A DNA stretch of 64,000 nucleotides from a virus: positions 1 through 64,000 of IMG/VR virus record IMGVR_UViG_3300048587_000696; one strand, written 5' to 3'. Shown one piece after another: positions 1 to 6,732 of this stretch. Each line of letters begins with the position of its first letter. Within the stretch, counting starts at the first letter, position 1. The position numbers and the translations under genes were made by a program. The notes under the pieces were generated by a model. That model was not told the origin of the DNA. It searched no databases and saw only the letters and a program-made list of their open reading frames with translations.

Positions 1-44
1 TGCAGGCCAATGCCCGCACTCTCCGTTCGCTGTTCGCTGCCTTA

Positions 45-118
45 TCGGGGCGCCGGGATTCGAACCCGGGACCTTCCGCTCCCAAAGCGGACGCGCTACC
101 GGACTGCGCTACGCCCCG
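45..118 (-). tRNA. tRNA-Pro (anticodon UGG)
   Basis: Read on the minus strand this folds as a complete cloverleaf. The acceptor stem is CGGGGCG (118-112) paired with CGCCCCG (52-46), with discriminator A at 45. The anticodon loop TTTGGGA gives anticodon TGG, and the T loop TTCGAAT is canonical. The CCA end is not encoded. Its 5' end faces the integrase gene 145 bases away. A tRNA beside an integrase is usually the attachment site, but phages normally lie on the 3' side of the tRNA, so this orientation is unusual. It could be a host tRNA or a phage-borne one. Confidence 0.93.
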
Positions 119-233
119 TGTGACCTAAAAGATTGGTCTTTATGCGTTTGCAGTGTTTCGTAGTTGTCGCTAACTACTCCCTCCGAATGTTTCACTTTGT
201 TCCAAAACACCCCTAAAACCCTATCATTTTTCG

Positions 234-255
234 CCAATTGGTGACCAATTGGTGC
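234..255. repeat. tandem CCAATTGGTG repeat just after int, candidate integrase or operator site
   Basis: Two adjacent 11-base units, CCAATTGGTGA and CCAATTGGTGC, lie eight bases past the integrase stop. Positions 234-252 form a near-perfect palindrome built from two CCAATTGG blocks around TGA. The 11-mer ATTGGTGACCA (237-247) recurs at 1436-1446 at the other end of int. The remaining bases between tRNA and int (119-233) are AT-rich compared with the rest of the window and hold no gene, which is typical of attP arms. Function is inferred from position only. Confidence 0.45.
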
Positions 256-262
256 ACCCTGT

Positions 263-1447
263 TCAGTCCACCTCCATCACCGCGCGGACGTCGGCCTCTG
301 ACACCAGCTGGTAGTGGCGCTGCAGGGTTTCGATGTTCTTCCACCCGCCCGCAAACGCCACGTCCACCACCGGCAGGTGCTTGCGCTTGGTGGCCCACAA
401 CCGCCGGTACGGGTGGAACTTTCCACCTTCCAACGGAGGCACACCAGCTGTCTTTTCTGCGGACTGCAAACACGCCGCGGCGTAGTCGCCGTGCCAGTGC
501 TCCTGGGGGTTGCTGATCTTAGGGAACAACCAAGGCCCTGGCACGTCGAGGGCTGTACGGGCCTCCAGCAAGGCCGCCAGGCGCGGCTGGAGCCACGAAC
601 TCACCGGCACCCACCCTGCCATACCTTCCTTGTCGGACTCCGCGCGCTTGTACACGCGCTCGAGTTGTACGTCCTCGAGCCGCAGTGCGCACAACGCCGA
701 AACGCGCCACCCCAACGCTTTGACCAGATCCAGCAGCCCACCGAACAACCCTTGCGAACCCACCTGGTCTGCCACGGCACGCACCGCGTCGAAGCGCTCG
801 TCCGACGCGATAGGCCGCCGGGGCTGCGGGGTGTCGGGAATCACGACCTGCACGAGTGGGCTTCGAGTGATCAGCATCGCGGGGTTCTTCATCCCCAAGT
901 TCACCACCCGACGAAGCCACTCCAAATCCAATCCCACCACGCGATCGGTGCAGTTGGCCTTGAGCGTCGTGTCCGGAATGTTCAACGTCCCGGCTTTGCG
1001 CTGCAGCTTAAAGCGCTCCAAGATCACCGGAGGCAGTGCGTGCACCGGTTGATGCAGCGGCAACACCGCGCGCCAAATGCGGAGCTCCAGGGCATCGGTC
1101 TTGGCCTGCTTGGGGCGGCTCAGGGGCAGCCAATATTGGACGTACCAGTCCAGGAGCTGGGCCCAGGTCGTGCCCGGATCGCGGGTGGTGCCTTCGCGCA
1201 CCGCGTACAATTCCGTGGCCAGCTCGAGGGCCGCGGCCTTGGCCTTCGTGAGCACCTTGTCAGTCAATTGACGGTACCGGCGCTTCCGGGTGTTGGGATC
1301 CGTCCAGCGCAGCAACAACGGAGCTCCGGGACGGCGCCGAAGCACCGCCACCTTCGCGCCGTAGTGTCCCACCGAAGCGAGTTGTTCCATGGGGAAAGAA
1401 GCTAGCGGGCCGGGTTCCGTTACACAAATGGTGACATTGGTGACCAC
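263..1447 (-). CDS. int: tyrosine-family site-specific integrase
   Basis: Tyrosine recombinase of 394 residues that would integrate and excise the phage. The catalytic set is visible: Arg248 in GWRVSALCALRLEDV, the HxxR box His345/Arg348 in FHPYRR, Trp369 in GGWK and the nucleophile Tyr379 in RHYQ. The N-terminal part (about 40-110) looks like an arm-binding domain and about 90-200 like a core-binding domain. The GTG start at 1447 lies in a TGGTGACC repeat that also occurs beyond the stop; Met20 is an alternative start. The family and active site are clear. Whether tRNA-Pro is the target is inferred from adjacency. Confidence 0.93.
   Translation of the reverse strand: MVTNVTICVTEPGPLASFPMEQLASVGHYGAKVAVLRRRPGAPLLLRWTDPNTRKRRYRQLTDKVLTKAKAAALELATELYAVREGTTRDPGTTWAQLLDWYVQYWLPLSRPKQAKTDALELRIWRAVLPLHQPVHALPPVILERFKLQRKAGTLNIPDTTLKANCTDRVVGLDLEWLRRVVNLGMKNPAMLITRSPLVQVVIPDTPQPRRPIASDERFDAVRAVADQVGSQGLFGGLLDLVKALGWRVSALCALRLEDVQLERVYKRAESDKEGMAGWVPVSSWLQPRLAALLEARTALDVPGPWLFPKISNPQEHWHGDYAAACLQSAEKTAGVPPLEGGKFHPYRRLWATKRKHLPVVDVAFAGGWKNIETLQRHYQLVSEADVRAVMEVD
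1436..1446. repeat. ATTGGTGACCA copy at the int start
   Basis: Exact 11-base copy of the sequence at 237-247, here overlapping the GTG start of int, with a second TGGTGAC half-copy at 1429-1435. Copies bracketing an integrase gene could be arm-type binding sites or an autoregulatory operator. The only evidence is the repetition and placement. Confidence 0.35.
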
Positions 1448-1459
1448 TGCCGGAGCGGA

Positions 1460-1669
1460 CTAGCTGGTGGGCGTTTCATCCTGCGACAACCACGCATGCT
1501 GGGCGGCCTGGTCCTGGAGCACCAACCCGTTGGTGCGGGCGAAGGCCAAACATGCCGGGCACACCAACTCATAGCTTACTACCCGCTGACCGTCACGGCG
1601 ACGGACAGCCAGAGCCACCGGCTCCGCCAGCAGCGCGGGCACGGGGTGGGCACACGCTCCGAAGGTCAC
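1460..1669 (-). CDS. small protein with a Cys pair
   Basis: Hypothetical protein of 69 residues starting with GTG. The GTGA overlaps the stop of the upstream gene, so the two are translationally coupled. It carries a CPAC motif (residues 38-41) and earlier single Cys and His residues (C5, H8), which could form a small zinc site. It is the last gene of the tiny-gene operon before int, separated from the int start by 12 bases. No family recognised. Confidence 0.6.
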   Translation of the reverse strand: MTFGACAHPVPALLAEPVALAVRRRDGQRVVSYELVCPACLAFARTNGLVLQDQAAQHAWLSQDETPTS

Positions 1670-2076
1670 GGGGCACCTCGCACCAGCGCGTCAAGGTCCC
1701 ACACACCCGCGGCGCGGATCAGTTTCTCGACCGGAGGCTGCGGCATCTGCTTCCGGCGCATCACGCACCACGCCGCGAGACCCCAGACCTCGTCGTGCTG
1801 CCACATGGCATACGCCGTGGGAATGGCGGTGAAGGGAAGCGGTTCCGCGTCGGCGCATCCCCAAGCAAACACGTCGCTGCAATTCACCGACAACTGCACC
1901 GCGTTCAACCGACGGCCCACCTTGTCGTCCTCGCCGTCATGCCAGAAACCATACAGGCTCACCACCTCGTTGATCAGCAAGTGGGCCACCCGCAGCGACA
2001 CCTCGGGAGAAAGGGCGTCGTCCGCGTCGTCCTGTGATTCGGCTGTGACAGCTCCGGCAGCGATGCTTCGCGTCAC
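1666..2076 (-). CDS. conserved-type phage hypothetical protein
   Basis: 136 residues with a GTG start sharing GTGA with the upstream stop. The centre is rich in acidic and aromatic residues (YGFWHDGEDDKVGRR, then CSDVFAWGCADAEPLP), and a WCVMRRKQMP segment follows. This pattern is familiar from small early-region phage proteins, but I cannot assign a function. Cytosolic, with no membrane segment. Coupled to neighbours on both sides. Confidence 0.65.
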   Translation of the reverse strand: MTRSIAAGAVTAESQDDADDALSPEVSLRVAHLLINEVVSLYGFWHDGEDDKVGRRLNAVQLSVNCSDVFAWGCADAEPLPFTAIPTAYAMWQHDEVWGLAAWCVMRRKQMPQPPVEKLIRAAGVWDLDALVRGAP

Positions 2077-2303
2077 GCTGCGCTCCCCGCGGTGTCACGG
2101 ATGTACCGGGCGATCCACTCCTGCAGCTGGCGTTCGGTTTCGTCGCGGAAGCCCTTCATCGCGGTCAAGCTTTCCTCCAACGCCACCACGCGCTGAGCGA
2201 GCGCGATGCTTTCGTTCTCTGATGGACGCGAGCATCCGTGAACGCCGTAGCTAAAATCGCCCTTGGCGATGTTACGCACACGAGCGTTCGTCAGGTCAGT
2301 CAT
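2073..2303 (-). CDS. small coiled-coil protein
   Basis: 76 residues. I chose the ATG at 2303 (MTDLTNARVR) over an in-frame start at 2351 because it gives an 8-base overlap with the upstream stop (ATGACTGA), the pattern used throughout this operon. Residues 30-65 (SIALAQRVVALEESLTAMKG and onward) have heptad-like spacing and probably form a coiled coil. Function unknown. Confidence 0.6.
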   Translation of the reverse strand: MTDLTNARVRNIAKGDFSYGVHGCSRPSENESIALAQRVVALEESLTAMKGFRDETERQLQEWIARYIRDTAGSAA

Positions 2304-2538
2304 GGGGCACTTCTTCAAGGAACGACACCACGCTCCGCCAGACGTCGTCATCCGCCTCGCTCAGCATCATCCACCCCGCAGCAAAGCACTCGGAGTACGC
2401 TTCCCACGCTGCCAGCGCGTCCGGCTCGCTCAAGGCGAATCCCCGGGCCTCCGCAATGGCCACGATGCGCTCGATATCTGCTTGGTACACATGCGTTTCG
2501 GACGAGGGCGCACGAAAGCGCAGGCGACGTTCACTCAT
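2296..2538 (-). CDS. small hypothetical protein
   Basis: 80 residues from ATG 2538 (MSERRLRF), which overlaps the upstream stop in ATGAGTGA; longer in-frame starts would run deep into the neighbour. It is acidic and helical, with segment LAAWEAYSECFAAGWMML (about 38-55) and an acidic end. No motif assigned. It belongs to the chain of coupled early-type genes. Confidence 0.6.
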   Translation of the reverse strand: MSERRLRFRAPSSETHVYQADIERIVAIAEARGFALSEPDALAAWEAYSECFAAGWMMLSEADDDVWRSVVSFLEEVPHD

Positions 2539-2788
2539 GCTCCAGCTCCTCCATCGGCAGCCGGTACAGTACGAACGGGGTAGAGGGCCCCACGTACCCG
2601 CCGACGTAGTTGAACTCCAAGTATTCCTGCGCTTCATCGGCGCACATACCATCCCGCTCCATCAAGACTTCAATCATTTGCTGAAAGTCGTAGCACGCCA
2701 CTGGTCCCACGCCGCAGCGTTCCACCAGGCCCAGCCAGGCAGACTCGAAGCCAGGCCAGCACAACAGTCCGTCCTGTTCAATTGGCAC
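2531..2788 (-). CDS. small phage protein with EYLEFNYVGGYVG segment
   Basis: 85 residues from a GTG start at 2788 (MPIEQDGLLC). The start is fixed by its overlap with the stop of the 54-codon gene upstream. The C-terminal part EYLEFNYVGGYVGPSTPFVL resembles small conserved proteins seen in many phages that carry an FN.xGay.G..tP pattern, function unknown. The larger in-frame ORF reaching 2881 is not needed. Confidence 0.65.
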   Translation of the reverse strand: MPIEQDGLLCWPGFESAWLGLVERCGVGPVACYDFQQMIEVLMERDGMCADEAQEYLEFNYVGGYVGPSTPFVLYRLPMEELEHE

Positions 2789-2942
2789 TCGGCCTCCAAC
2801 GCAGGTCGACCACATGCAGCAGGCAGATTGCCGAACACACCGCGGCGAAAATCGCTTCGAGCGGGTGTCCTTGGAGGTCAAGTACGAGTGCTTTCAGCAG
2901 GAAGTACGTGCCCAGGGCTCGCAGGATATTTTCCAAGGTCAC
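2778..2942 (-). CDS. 54-residue membrane protein (short, easily missed)
   Basis: Reading from GTG 2942 gives a 54-residue protein beginning MTLENILRALGTYFLLKALV, with two hydrophobic stretches (about 6-21 and 29-46) and a basic end. Its GTGA overlaps the stop of the gene upstream (2939-3187), and its own TGA at 2780-2778 falls inside the GTG-initiated gene downstream. This two-sided fit and the hydrophobic composition support a real gene filling what would otherwise be a gap. Confidence 0.65.
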   Translation of the reverse strand: MTLENILRALGTYFLLKALVLDLQGHPLEAIFAAVCSAICLLHVVDLRWRPSAN

Positions 2943-3187
2943 GTGCGCTCCTCGTAGTCACGGACGCGGGCAAGGGCGTCGTCAACTGCACACGAGAGGT
3001 CGAGTCGCAGACCGGACTTGTCCGCATGGACCACCGCCTCCGCGAGCTGCATCATCGCCTCGGTGTGACTACCCGTCGGCGCAACGCCCCAGAACGTCCA
3101 CTCGCCGTTTGCCTCACAGACGGCTTCAGTTTCTTGGCTCCACACCTCCACGCGGATCGGTGTGTCGGTTCCTCGCCGGGCGCTCAC
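2939..3187 (-). CDS. small protein sharing a C-terminal module with gene 4106-4453
   Basis: 82 residues, GTG start overlapping the upstream TGA. The second half contains HTEAMMQLAEAVVHADKSG and ends ALARVRDYEERT. The same TEAMMQLAEA...ALARVR layout ends the protein at 4106-4453, so the two genes share a mobile C-terminal helical module on different N-termini. Function unknown. Confidence 0.65.
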   Translation of the reverse strand: MSARRGTDTPIRVEVWSQETEAVCEANGEWTFWGVAPTGSHTEAMMQLAEAVVHADKSGLRLDLSCAVDDALARVRDYEERT

Positions 3188-3423
3188 GGCGTGACCTTCG
3201 GACAGACCTTAATGCCCGGGTTGGCAGCCACGGCGGAATGCTGGATCAAGTGGATCGGCAGTGCGATCGGCCACAGCACTCCGCCGAAGCGTGCCTTGTC
3301 CAATCCCTGGGGGTCGCCGGGACACGTATCACGGGCCAGCAACGAGGCAGTCCCCATACCAACCAGCACGTACAGGACCGCCCCTGAGAACAGACCCAAA
3401 AAGAACTTCCGAGCGTCGCTCAC
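3184..3423 (-). CDS. small membrane protein
   Basis: 79 residues from GTG 3423 (MSDARKFFLG), overlapping the upstream stop as ACGTGA. Residues 7-30 form a strong transmembrane helix, a second hydrophobic segment (VLWPIALPIHLI) is near residues 49-60, and cysteines sit at 34 and 75. The product is probably an inner-membrane or periplasm-facing protein. No family recognised. Confidence 0.65.
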   Translation of the reverse strand: MSDARKFFLGLFSGAVLYVLVGMGTASLLARDTCPGDPQGLDKARFGGVLWPIALPIHLIQHSAVAANPGIKVCPKVTP

Positions 3424-3617
3424 GTGTTCTCCTCGAAAACGATTTCCCCGCTCACGTGCTCGTAGTTGGCCGTAAAGCGGCACACCCCGCAGTTGTGCGG
3501 GTACATCGGCGGATCCATGGTCAGCACCGCACCCGTCGGATGCAGGGTGCCTCCGCACTTCGGACATTCGTGATCAATCCGAAAGGCGAGCATGGGGGTC
3601 CGGCGGCTATGACGCAT
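3420..3617 (-). CDS. zinc-ribbon protein
   Basis: 65 residues with two Cys pairs, CPKC (18-21) and CGVC (43-46), separated by a loop ending YPHN, the usual four-ligand zinc ribbon. It overlaps the upstream gene by 11 bases and the next by 4. Met9 is an alternative start. Such ribbons in phages often bind nucleic acid or protein partners, but no partner is indicated. Confidence 0.7.
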   Translation of the reverse strand: MRHSRRTPMLAFRIDHECPKCGGTLHPTGAVLTMDPPMYPHNCGVCRFTANYEHVSGEIVFEENT

Positions 3618-3798
3618 CAGTCACCTCCCATACCGCTTGGCGGAACGCGTAATTCGCATCCGACTGCAGCTGGAGCAACTGCTCCCGATCGGCCTTATGG
3701 GCAGCCTCGCGGCTGTCTCCCTCGTACCAGTTGCGGTACCGCGCCTTCGCGTCCAGGTACTTGGCGAGGGCTTCGTGGTAGTCGTCGATGGGGTGCAT
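3607..3798 (-). CDS. small helical hypothetical protein
   Basis: 63 residues, rich in charged and aromatic residues (YHEALAKYLDAKARYRNWYE), predicted mostly alpha-helical. The ATG at 3798 follows the HNH gene stop directly (TGAATG). No conserved motif that I recognise. Confidence 0.6.
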   Translation of the reverse strand: MHPIDDYHEALAKYLDAKARYRNWYEGDSREAAHKADREQLLQLQSDANYAFRQAVWEVTDAS

Positions 3799-4113
3799 TC
3801 AACTGGTCCTTTGCAATTTGGGGCGCCATACTTGTGCCTTGCGGTCCGGCGCACGGCGCTCAGCAGCCGACTGCAGTGGGTAGCCGAGCCCTCGACCCCG
3901 GTTGTGATTGCACGTCTGACACGCAGGCCGAAGGTTGTCGTCACGGTTCGTTCCACCGGCGTGCTTCGGCCGTAAGTGCTCCAACGTCATCTCGTCGAAT
4001 GGCAGCAGGTTACGGCACCAATGGCACCGTACGATCCCGTCCGGCCAACGCGCGGCGTTGTACACCCGCAGGCGCCTCGCCTGGCTCGCCGAGCGGCGTG
4101 TCGGCTCAGCCAC
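3799..4113 (-). CDS. HNH endonuclease
   Basis: 104 residues from GTG 4113 (MAEPTRRSAS), whose start overlaps the upstream stop. It has the zinc knuckle C30/C33 and C65/C68 around the HNH core: LEHLRPKHAGG (His46 as general base), then TNRDDN (Asn60) and CNHNRG (Asn69/His70). Small stand-alone HNH proteins in phages may be packaging cofactors next to terminase or homing/nicking enzymes. This one lies in the small-gene operon far from terminase, so a homing or degradative role is at least as likely. Confidence 0.88.
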   Translation of the reverse strand: MAEPTRRSASQARRLRVYNAARWPDGIVRCHWCRNLLPFDEMTLEHLRPKHAGGTNRDDNLRPACQTCNHNRGRGLGYPLQSAAERRAPDRKAQVWRPKLQRTS

Positions 4114-4453
4114 CCCTCCCCCTAAGCTCGCGGACGCGGGCGAGGGCGGCGCGGTAGGCCAACATGGCCGTCTGGCATCGCAACGCCACGTCTTGCGGTG
4201 GACCTTGTGCTCCATCGGTGAGATCGAAATGATCCTCTGCGGCCTCCATCTCCTCCGCCGCCTCCGCGAGCTGCATCATGGCCTCGGTGAGCGAGCCGGG
4301 GGCGGTCGGCAATGACTCTGTGCCCCGTCCAAGGCATCGGATGCAGGACCACTGCTTCGGCGGGATGCCGAGGCCCCCGCTACCGTAATGCGGGTCGCGC
4401 CCCGTACCAGCGCACGCGGGACAGACCACCTCCACGCTGATCGGCTCACCCAT
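4106..4453 (-). CDS. DnaJ-type zinc-finger protein with shared helical module
   Basis: 115 residues from ATG 4453 (MGEPISVEVV), overlapping the upstream stop by 8 bases. The N-terminus has paired CPACAGTG and CIRCLGRG motifs, the CxxCxGxG pattern of DnaJ-type zinc fingers. The C-terminal half carries LTEAMMQLAEA and ALARVRELRG, matching the end of gene 2939-3187. Protein-protein contact through the zinc module is likely; the exact role is unknown. Confidence 0.7.
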   Translation of the reverse strand: MGEPISVEVVCPACAGTGRDPHYGSGGLGIPPKQWSCIRCLGRGTESLPTAPGSLTEAMMQLAEAAEEMEAAEDHFDLTDGAQGPPQDVALRCQTAMLAYRAALARVRELRGRGG

Positions 4454-4703
4454 CCTTCCCCCCGATCTGGGCGAGGCGGGCTCGAAACGGAGCGGTGTGA
4501 TAGCACCAATTGTCCATGCGGCATGCCGTCGAGCAGCACATGCTCTCGAGCTCGGTAAGCGCCGCCCTCGCAATCGCAATAGCCTCGTCGCGCTCCTGCC
4601 GCACGTCGGCGCAGGTGCTTCGATACGCGGCCCAATCCAGAATCCAGACCACCCCGGCCAGCAGAAGCAGCGGCAAGGCGAGCATTTCGATAGCATTGGT
4701 CAC
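4446..4703 (-). CDS. small single-pass membrane protein
   Basis: 85 residues, GTG start sharing GTGA with the upstream stop. Residues 6-24 (EMLALPLLLLAGVVWILDW) are a transmembrane helix, followed by a soluble helical part with a cluster of cysteines (CCSTAC, about 56-61). Function unknown. Confidence 0.62.
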   Translation of the reverse strand: MTNAIEMLALPLLLLAGVVWILDWAAYRSTCADVRQERDEAIAIARAALTELESMCCSTACRMDNWCYHTAPFRARLAQIGGKDG

Positions 4704-4912
4704 GGGTCACGCACCTTGACGCAGGAAATGGACACGGCCGCTCTGCTGGTGACGTTGTTTGTGAAGCACACCACGCCGTATTCCGCAAACACGTGCACTC
4801 GGGGGCGGTCAGGGGCACTTGCGGCAGCCGCGCTCGGGGCCAACCACGCCCGGACCACGGAGAGAACCGCGACGCCAAGCATGACCATCACCGCCGCCTC
4901 CCTACCCGACAT
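4700..4912 (-). CDS. small secreted or membrane-anchored protein with a Cys pair
   Basis: 70 residues. Residues 7-31 form a hydrophobic anchor or signal segment, followed by a short beta-rich part with two cysteines (GVVCF and SISCVKV) placed to make a disulfide outside the cytoplasm. Similar tiny proteins of the type signal + VVCxxx...SCVKV occur in many phages. It overlaps the upstream gene by 11 bases. Confidence 0.65.
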   Translation of the reverse strand: MSGREAAVMVMLGVAVLSVVRAWLAPSAAAASAPDRPRVHVFAEYGVVCFTNNVTSRAAVSISCVKVRDP

Positions 4913-5156
4913 CCGCGGCCTCCCGTTCGTAGATCATCGCGAGCTCCGGCTCGCCGAGCTGGGAAACCTTGAGCGGTTCCGTACCCACGGACATGCGATA
5001 GATGTCCTCGGCGCAGCTACCCACGCACACCATCAACCGACGCCCATCGGGCAAGTCGCCCACGAAGGTGAAGGAGTACTTGTAGTAGCTGCAGAATTGG
5101 ACCAGCACGTCGCCGTACCGGGCCAGCTGGTCGGCCGTCAGCTCTTCAGTTTGCAT
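4902..5156 (-). CDS. small conserved-type phage protein
   Basis: 84 residues from ATG 5156 (MQTEELTADQ), overlapping the fusion gene upstream by 11 bases; the longer in-frame start at 5183 would overlap more. It has a compact alpha/beta look with FCSYYKYSFTFVGDLPDG and a GSCAEDIYRMSV segment that I associate with widespread small phage proteins of unknown role. Confidence 0.62.
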   Translation of the reverse strand: MQTEELTADQLARYGDVLVQFCSYYKYSFTFVGDLPDGRRLMVCVGSCAEDIYRMSVGTEPLKVSQLGEPELAMIYEREAADVG

Positions 5157-5961
5157 GCCGCGCCTCCGCCTGCTCACGCTCACGCACCATGGTCAGCGTT
5201 TCGGCGTAGCCCGCGATGTCCACGGCGTTGTCCCGCTTGGCCCGGTTCATCTCGCGGCTCACCTTGACCAGGATCATGGCCAACGCTACTTCCCCCGGCT
5301 CGATCGGGGCCGTGAGTTTTTCCCGCCACATCCCGGACCACATCGCGGCCGTGCGGCTGAAGTCCACGATCGGGTGACCGTAGTCCGCCCCACGGTTGCC
5401 GTGCACCAGCCGCTGGGCTTCCTCGAGTGCCGACTCGTTCGGCACCACCGGCGGGGGCGCGGTGTCAGGAATGGTCGTATGCAGCAGGGCGTCGCGGACC
5501 TCGAGCCCCAGCGCACGGGCAATATCATGCTCCAGCCGCGCCCCCTTGCTGTGCTCCCAGCCGGGAAGGAGGGCAATGGCGTCCACACTCAGCAGCGCCT
5601 TGATGTCTTCGCGCATGTACACGGGGTAGGACAAGGTCTGGTCGCCGTCGAAGTGGTCGGCCGGGTTGACAACCTGCCACCCTTCACGACGCCAATCCGC
5701 GGCAGCCGCATGGAACGCTGGGAAGTTGTAGTCCTCGATGCCTGTCATCGGGCCGGAGATGTACACTCGACTACTCGTCATCCGTTGCTCCTCAAGATTT
5801 GGTGTCAGCCCGGAGCCGCCACAGGCTTCGCAAGCATGTTGTTCTTGTCCAGGCTCGGGGTCGCCGCAGCATTCCCCCGAGTCTCGTGCGCGCATGCAGC
5901 ACTGCGGCACCGTAGCGAGGTAATAGCCGTCACCCCCGCACGCCCCGCAGGGGTGGTACAT
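5146..5961 (-). CDS. Zn-finger + DUF4406 + DUF6378 three-domain protein
   Basis: 271 residues from ATG 5961, which shares one base with the dUTPase stop (TGATG). Residues 1-52 hold DnaJ-like CGACGGDG and CEACGGSG motifs with extra cysteines between. Residues 64-155 match the DUF4406 type, a nucleoside 2-deoxyribosyltransferase-like fold (VYISGPMTGIEDYNFPAF, DAIALLPGWEHSKGA). Residues 178-258 match the DUF6378 type (EAQRLVHGNRGADYGHP, VALAMILVKVSREMNR, NAVDIAGYAETL). The strong site TTGAGGAG before Met61 (5781) suggests a second product lacking the zinc part. Next to dUTPase, a nucleotide-metabolism role is plausible. Confidence 0.82.
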   Translation of the reverse strand: MYHPCGACGGDGYYLATVPQCCMRARDSGECCGDPEPGQEQHACEACGGSGLTPNLEEQRMTSSRVYISGPMTGIEDYNFPAFHAAAADWRREGWQVVNPADHFDGDQTLSYPVYMREDIKALLSVDAIALLPGWEHSKGARLEHDIARALGLEVRDALLHTTIPDTAPPPVVPNESALEEAQRLVHGNRGADYGHPIVDFSRTAAMWSGMWREKLTAPIEPGEVALAMILVKVSREMNRAKRDNAVDIAGYAETLTMVREREQAEARHAN

Positions 5962-6476
5962 CAAACACTCACGCCGGTGGACCCGAAGCCGCCCGTACGC
6001 TCCGTGGACTGCCCCACCGTCCCGACCTGCCAGTAGGCTTCGTGGCGCGGCTGGATGACCAGCTGGGCCACGCGATCGTGGTGGTTCAGCAGCGCCGCCC
6101 GGCTCGACACGTTGGTCAGCACGACGGCCCACTCGCCGGGGTAGTCCTCGTCGATCGTCCCGGGAGAGTTGACCACCACCAGGCCCTGCTTCAGCGCCAG
6201 CCCCGAGCGGCTCCGCACCTGACATTCCCAGCCCGTCGGCAGCTGCGCCCGGAATCCCAGCGGCACGGCCGCCCGGTCCCCGGGGTTCAGCCAGAAGCCC
6301 AGCCCTTCCACCTTGACCACGCGCTGCTCATTGGTGCGGCTGTACACCACCACGCCCTGGTCTTCCCGCAGGGCGGACAAGTGCGCGTAGGCGTCCATGC
6401 CCGCTGAACCGGCCGTGCTGTACGTCGGCAGCGCGGCGTCCGGGTAGAGCGGTTCGATTACGACTGTTGCTTGCAC
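5961..6476 (-). CDS. dut: deoxyuridine 5'-triphosphate nucleotidohydrolase (dUTPase)
   Basis: Hydrolyses dUTP to dUMP and pyrophosphate, keeping uracil out of phage DNA and supplying dUMP. 171 residues from GTG 6476, chosen because GGGGGAG lies eight bases upstream. All trimeric dUTPase motifs are present: AGSAGMDAYA (22-31), RSRSGLALK (88-96), GTIDEDYPG (106-114), DRVAQLVI (134-141) and the C-terminal arm RTGGFGSTG (160-168). The length fits the homotrimeric family. It overlaps the upstream membrane gene by 19 bases. Confidence 0.95.
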   Translation of the reverse strand: MQATVVIEPLYPDAALPTYSTAGSAGMDAYAHLSALREDQGVVVYSRTNEQRVVKVEGLGFWLNPGDRAAVPLGFRAQLPTGWECQVRSRSGLALKQGLVVVNSPGTIDEDYPGEWAVVLTNVSSRAALLNHHDRVAQLVIQPRHEAYWQVGTVGQSTERTGGFGSTGVSV

Positions 6477-6670
6477 GACGTGCTCCCCCGAAAGGCTGAG
6501 GCCACCAGCCACACGCCCGCGCCACCCACCCACGCCGTGCCCGTAGGTACCACGCCCGCACGCGCCAGCAGGGACCAGCCCAAAACGCACATGCCCACCT
6601 TCACGGCGACCAAGATCACCTTGGCCAGCAACAGTCCCATACCTTCTGCGATCGTATCCGTATTCGCCAC
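6458..6670 (-). CDS. small two-helix membrane protein, first gene of the small-gene operon
   Basis: 70 residues, GTG start with GAGGGAG upstream. Two hydrophobic helices (about 11-36 and 46-61) separated by a Gly-rich turn. It is the first gene after the terminator at 6733-6756 and the GTAAGGT promoter at 6724-6699, so it opens the long run of tiny genes. Function unknown. Confidence 0.62.
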   Translation of the reverse strand: MANTDTIAEGMGLLLAKVILVAVKVGMCVLGWSLLARAGVVPTGTAWVGGAGVWLVASAFRGSTSCKQQS

Positions 6671-6698
6671 TCCGCTACTCCCTCAAAGGTTCCTCACC

Positions 6699-6724
6699 AT
6701 TCGCTCGGCAGGGCGCCACCTTAC
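6699..6724 (-). promoter_or_regulatory. phage promoter motif (GTAAGGT-N15-GAA), copy 1
   Basis: On the minus strand GTAAGGT (6724-6718) is followed 15 bases later by GAAT (6702-6699). Predicted initiation is about ten bases on, giving a leader of roughly 20 bases that contains the ribosome binding site of gene 6458-6670. A terminator hairpin ends just upstream. The same two boxes with identical spacing recur before five other operons. Confidence 0.72.
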
Positions 6725-6732
6725 AAACGACA

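Noticed and set aside
128-141. AAAGA-TTGG-TCTTT hairpin between tRNA and int as a terminator
   Set aside because: Only five base pairs, AT-rich and without a T-tract on the minus strand; not convincing as a terminator or att core.
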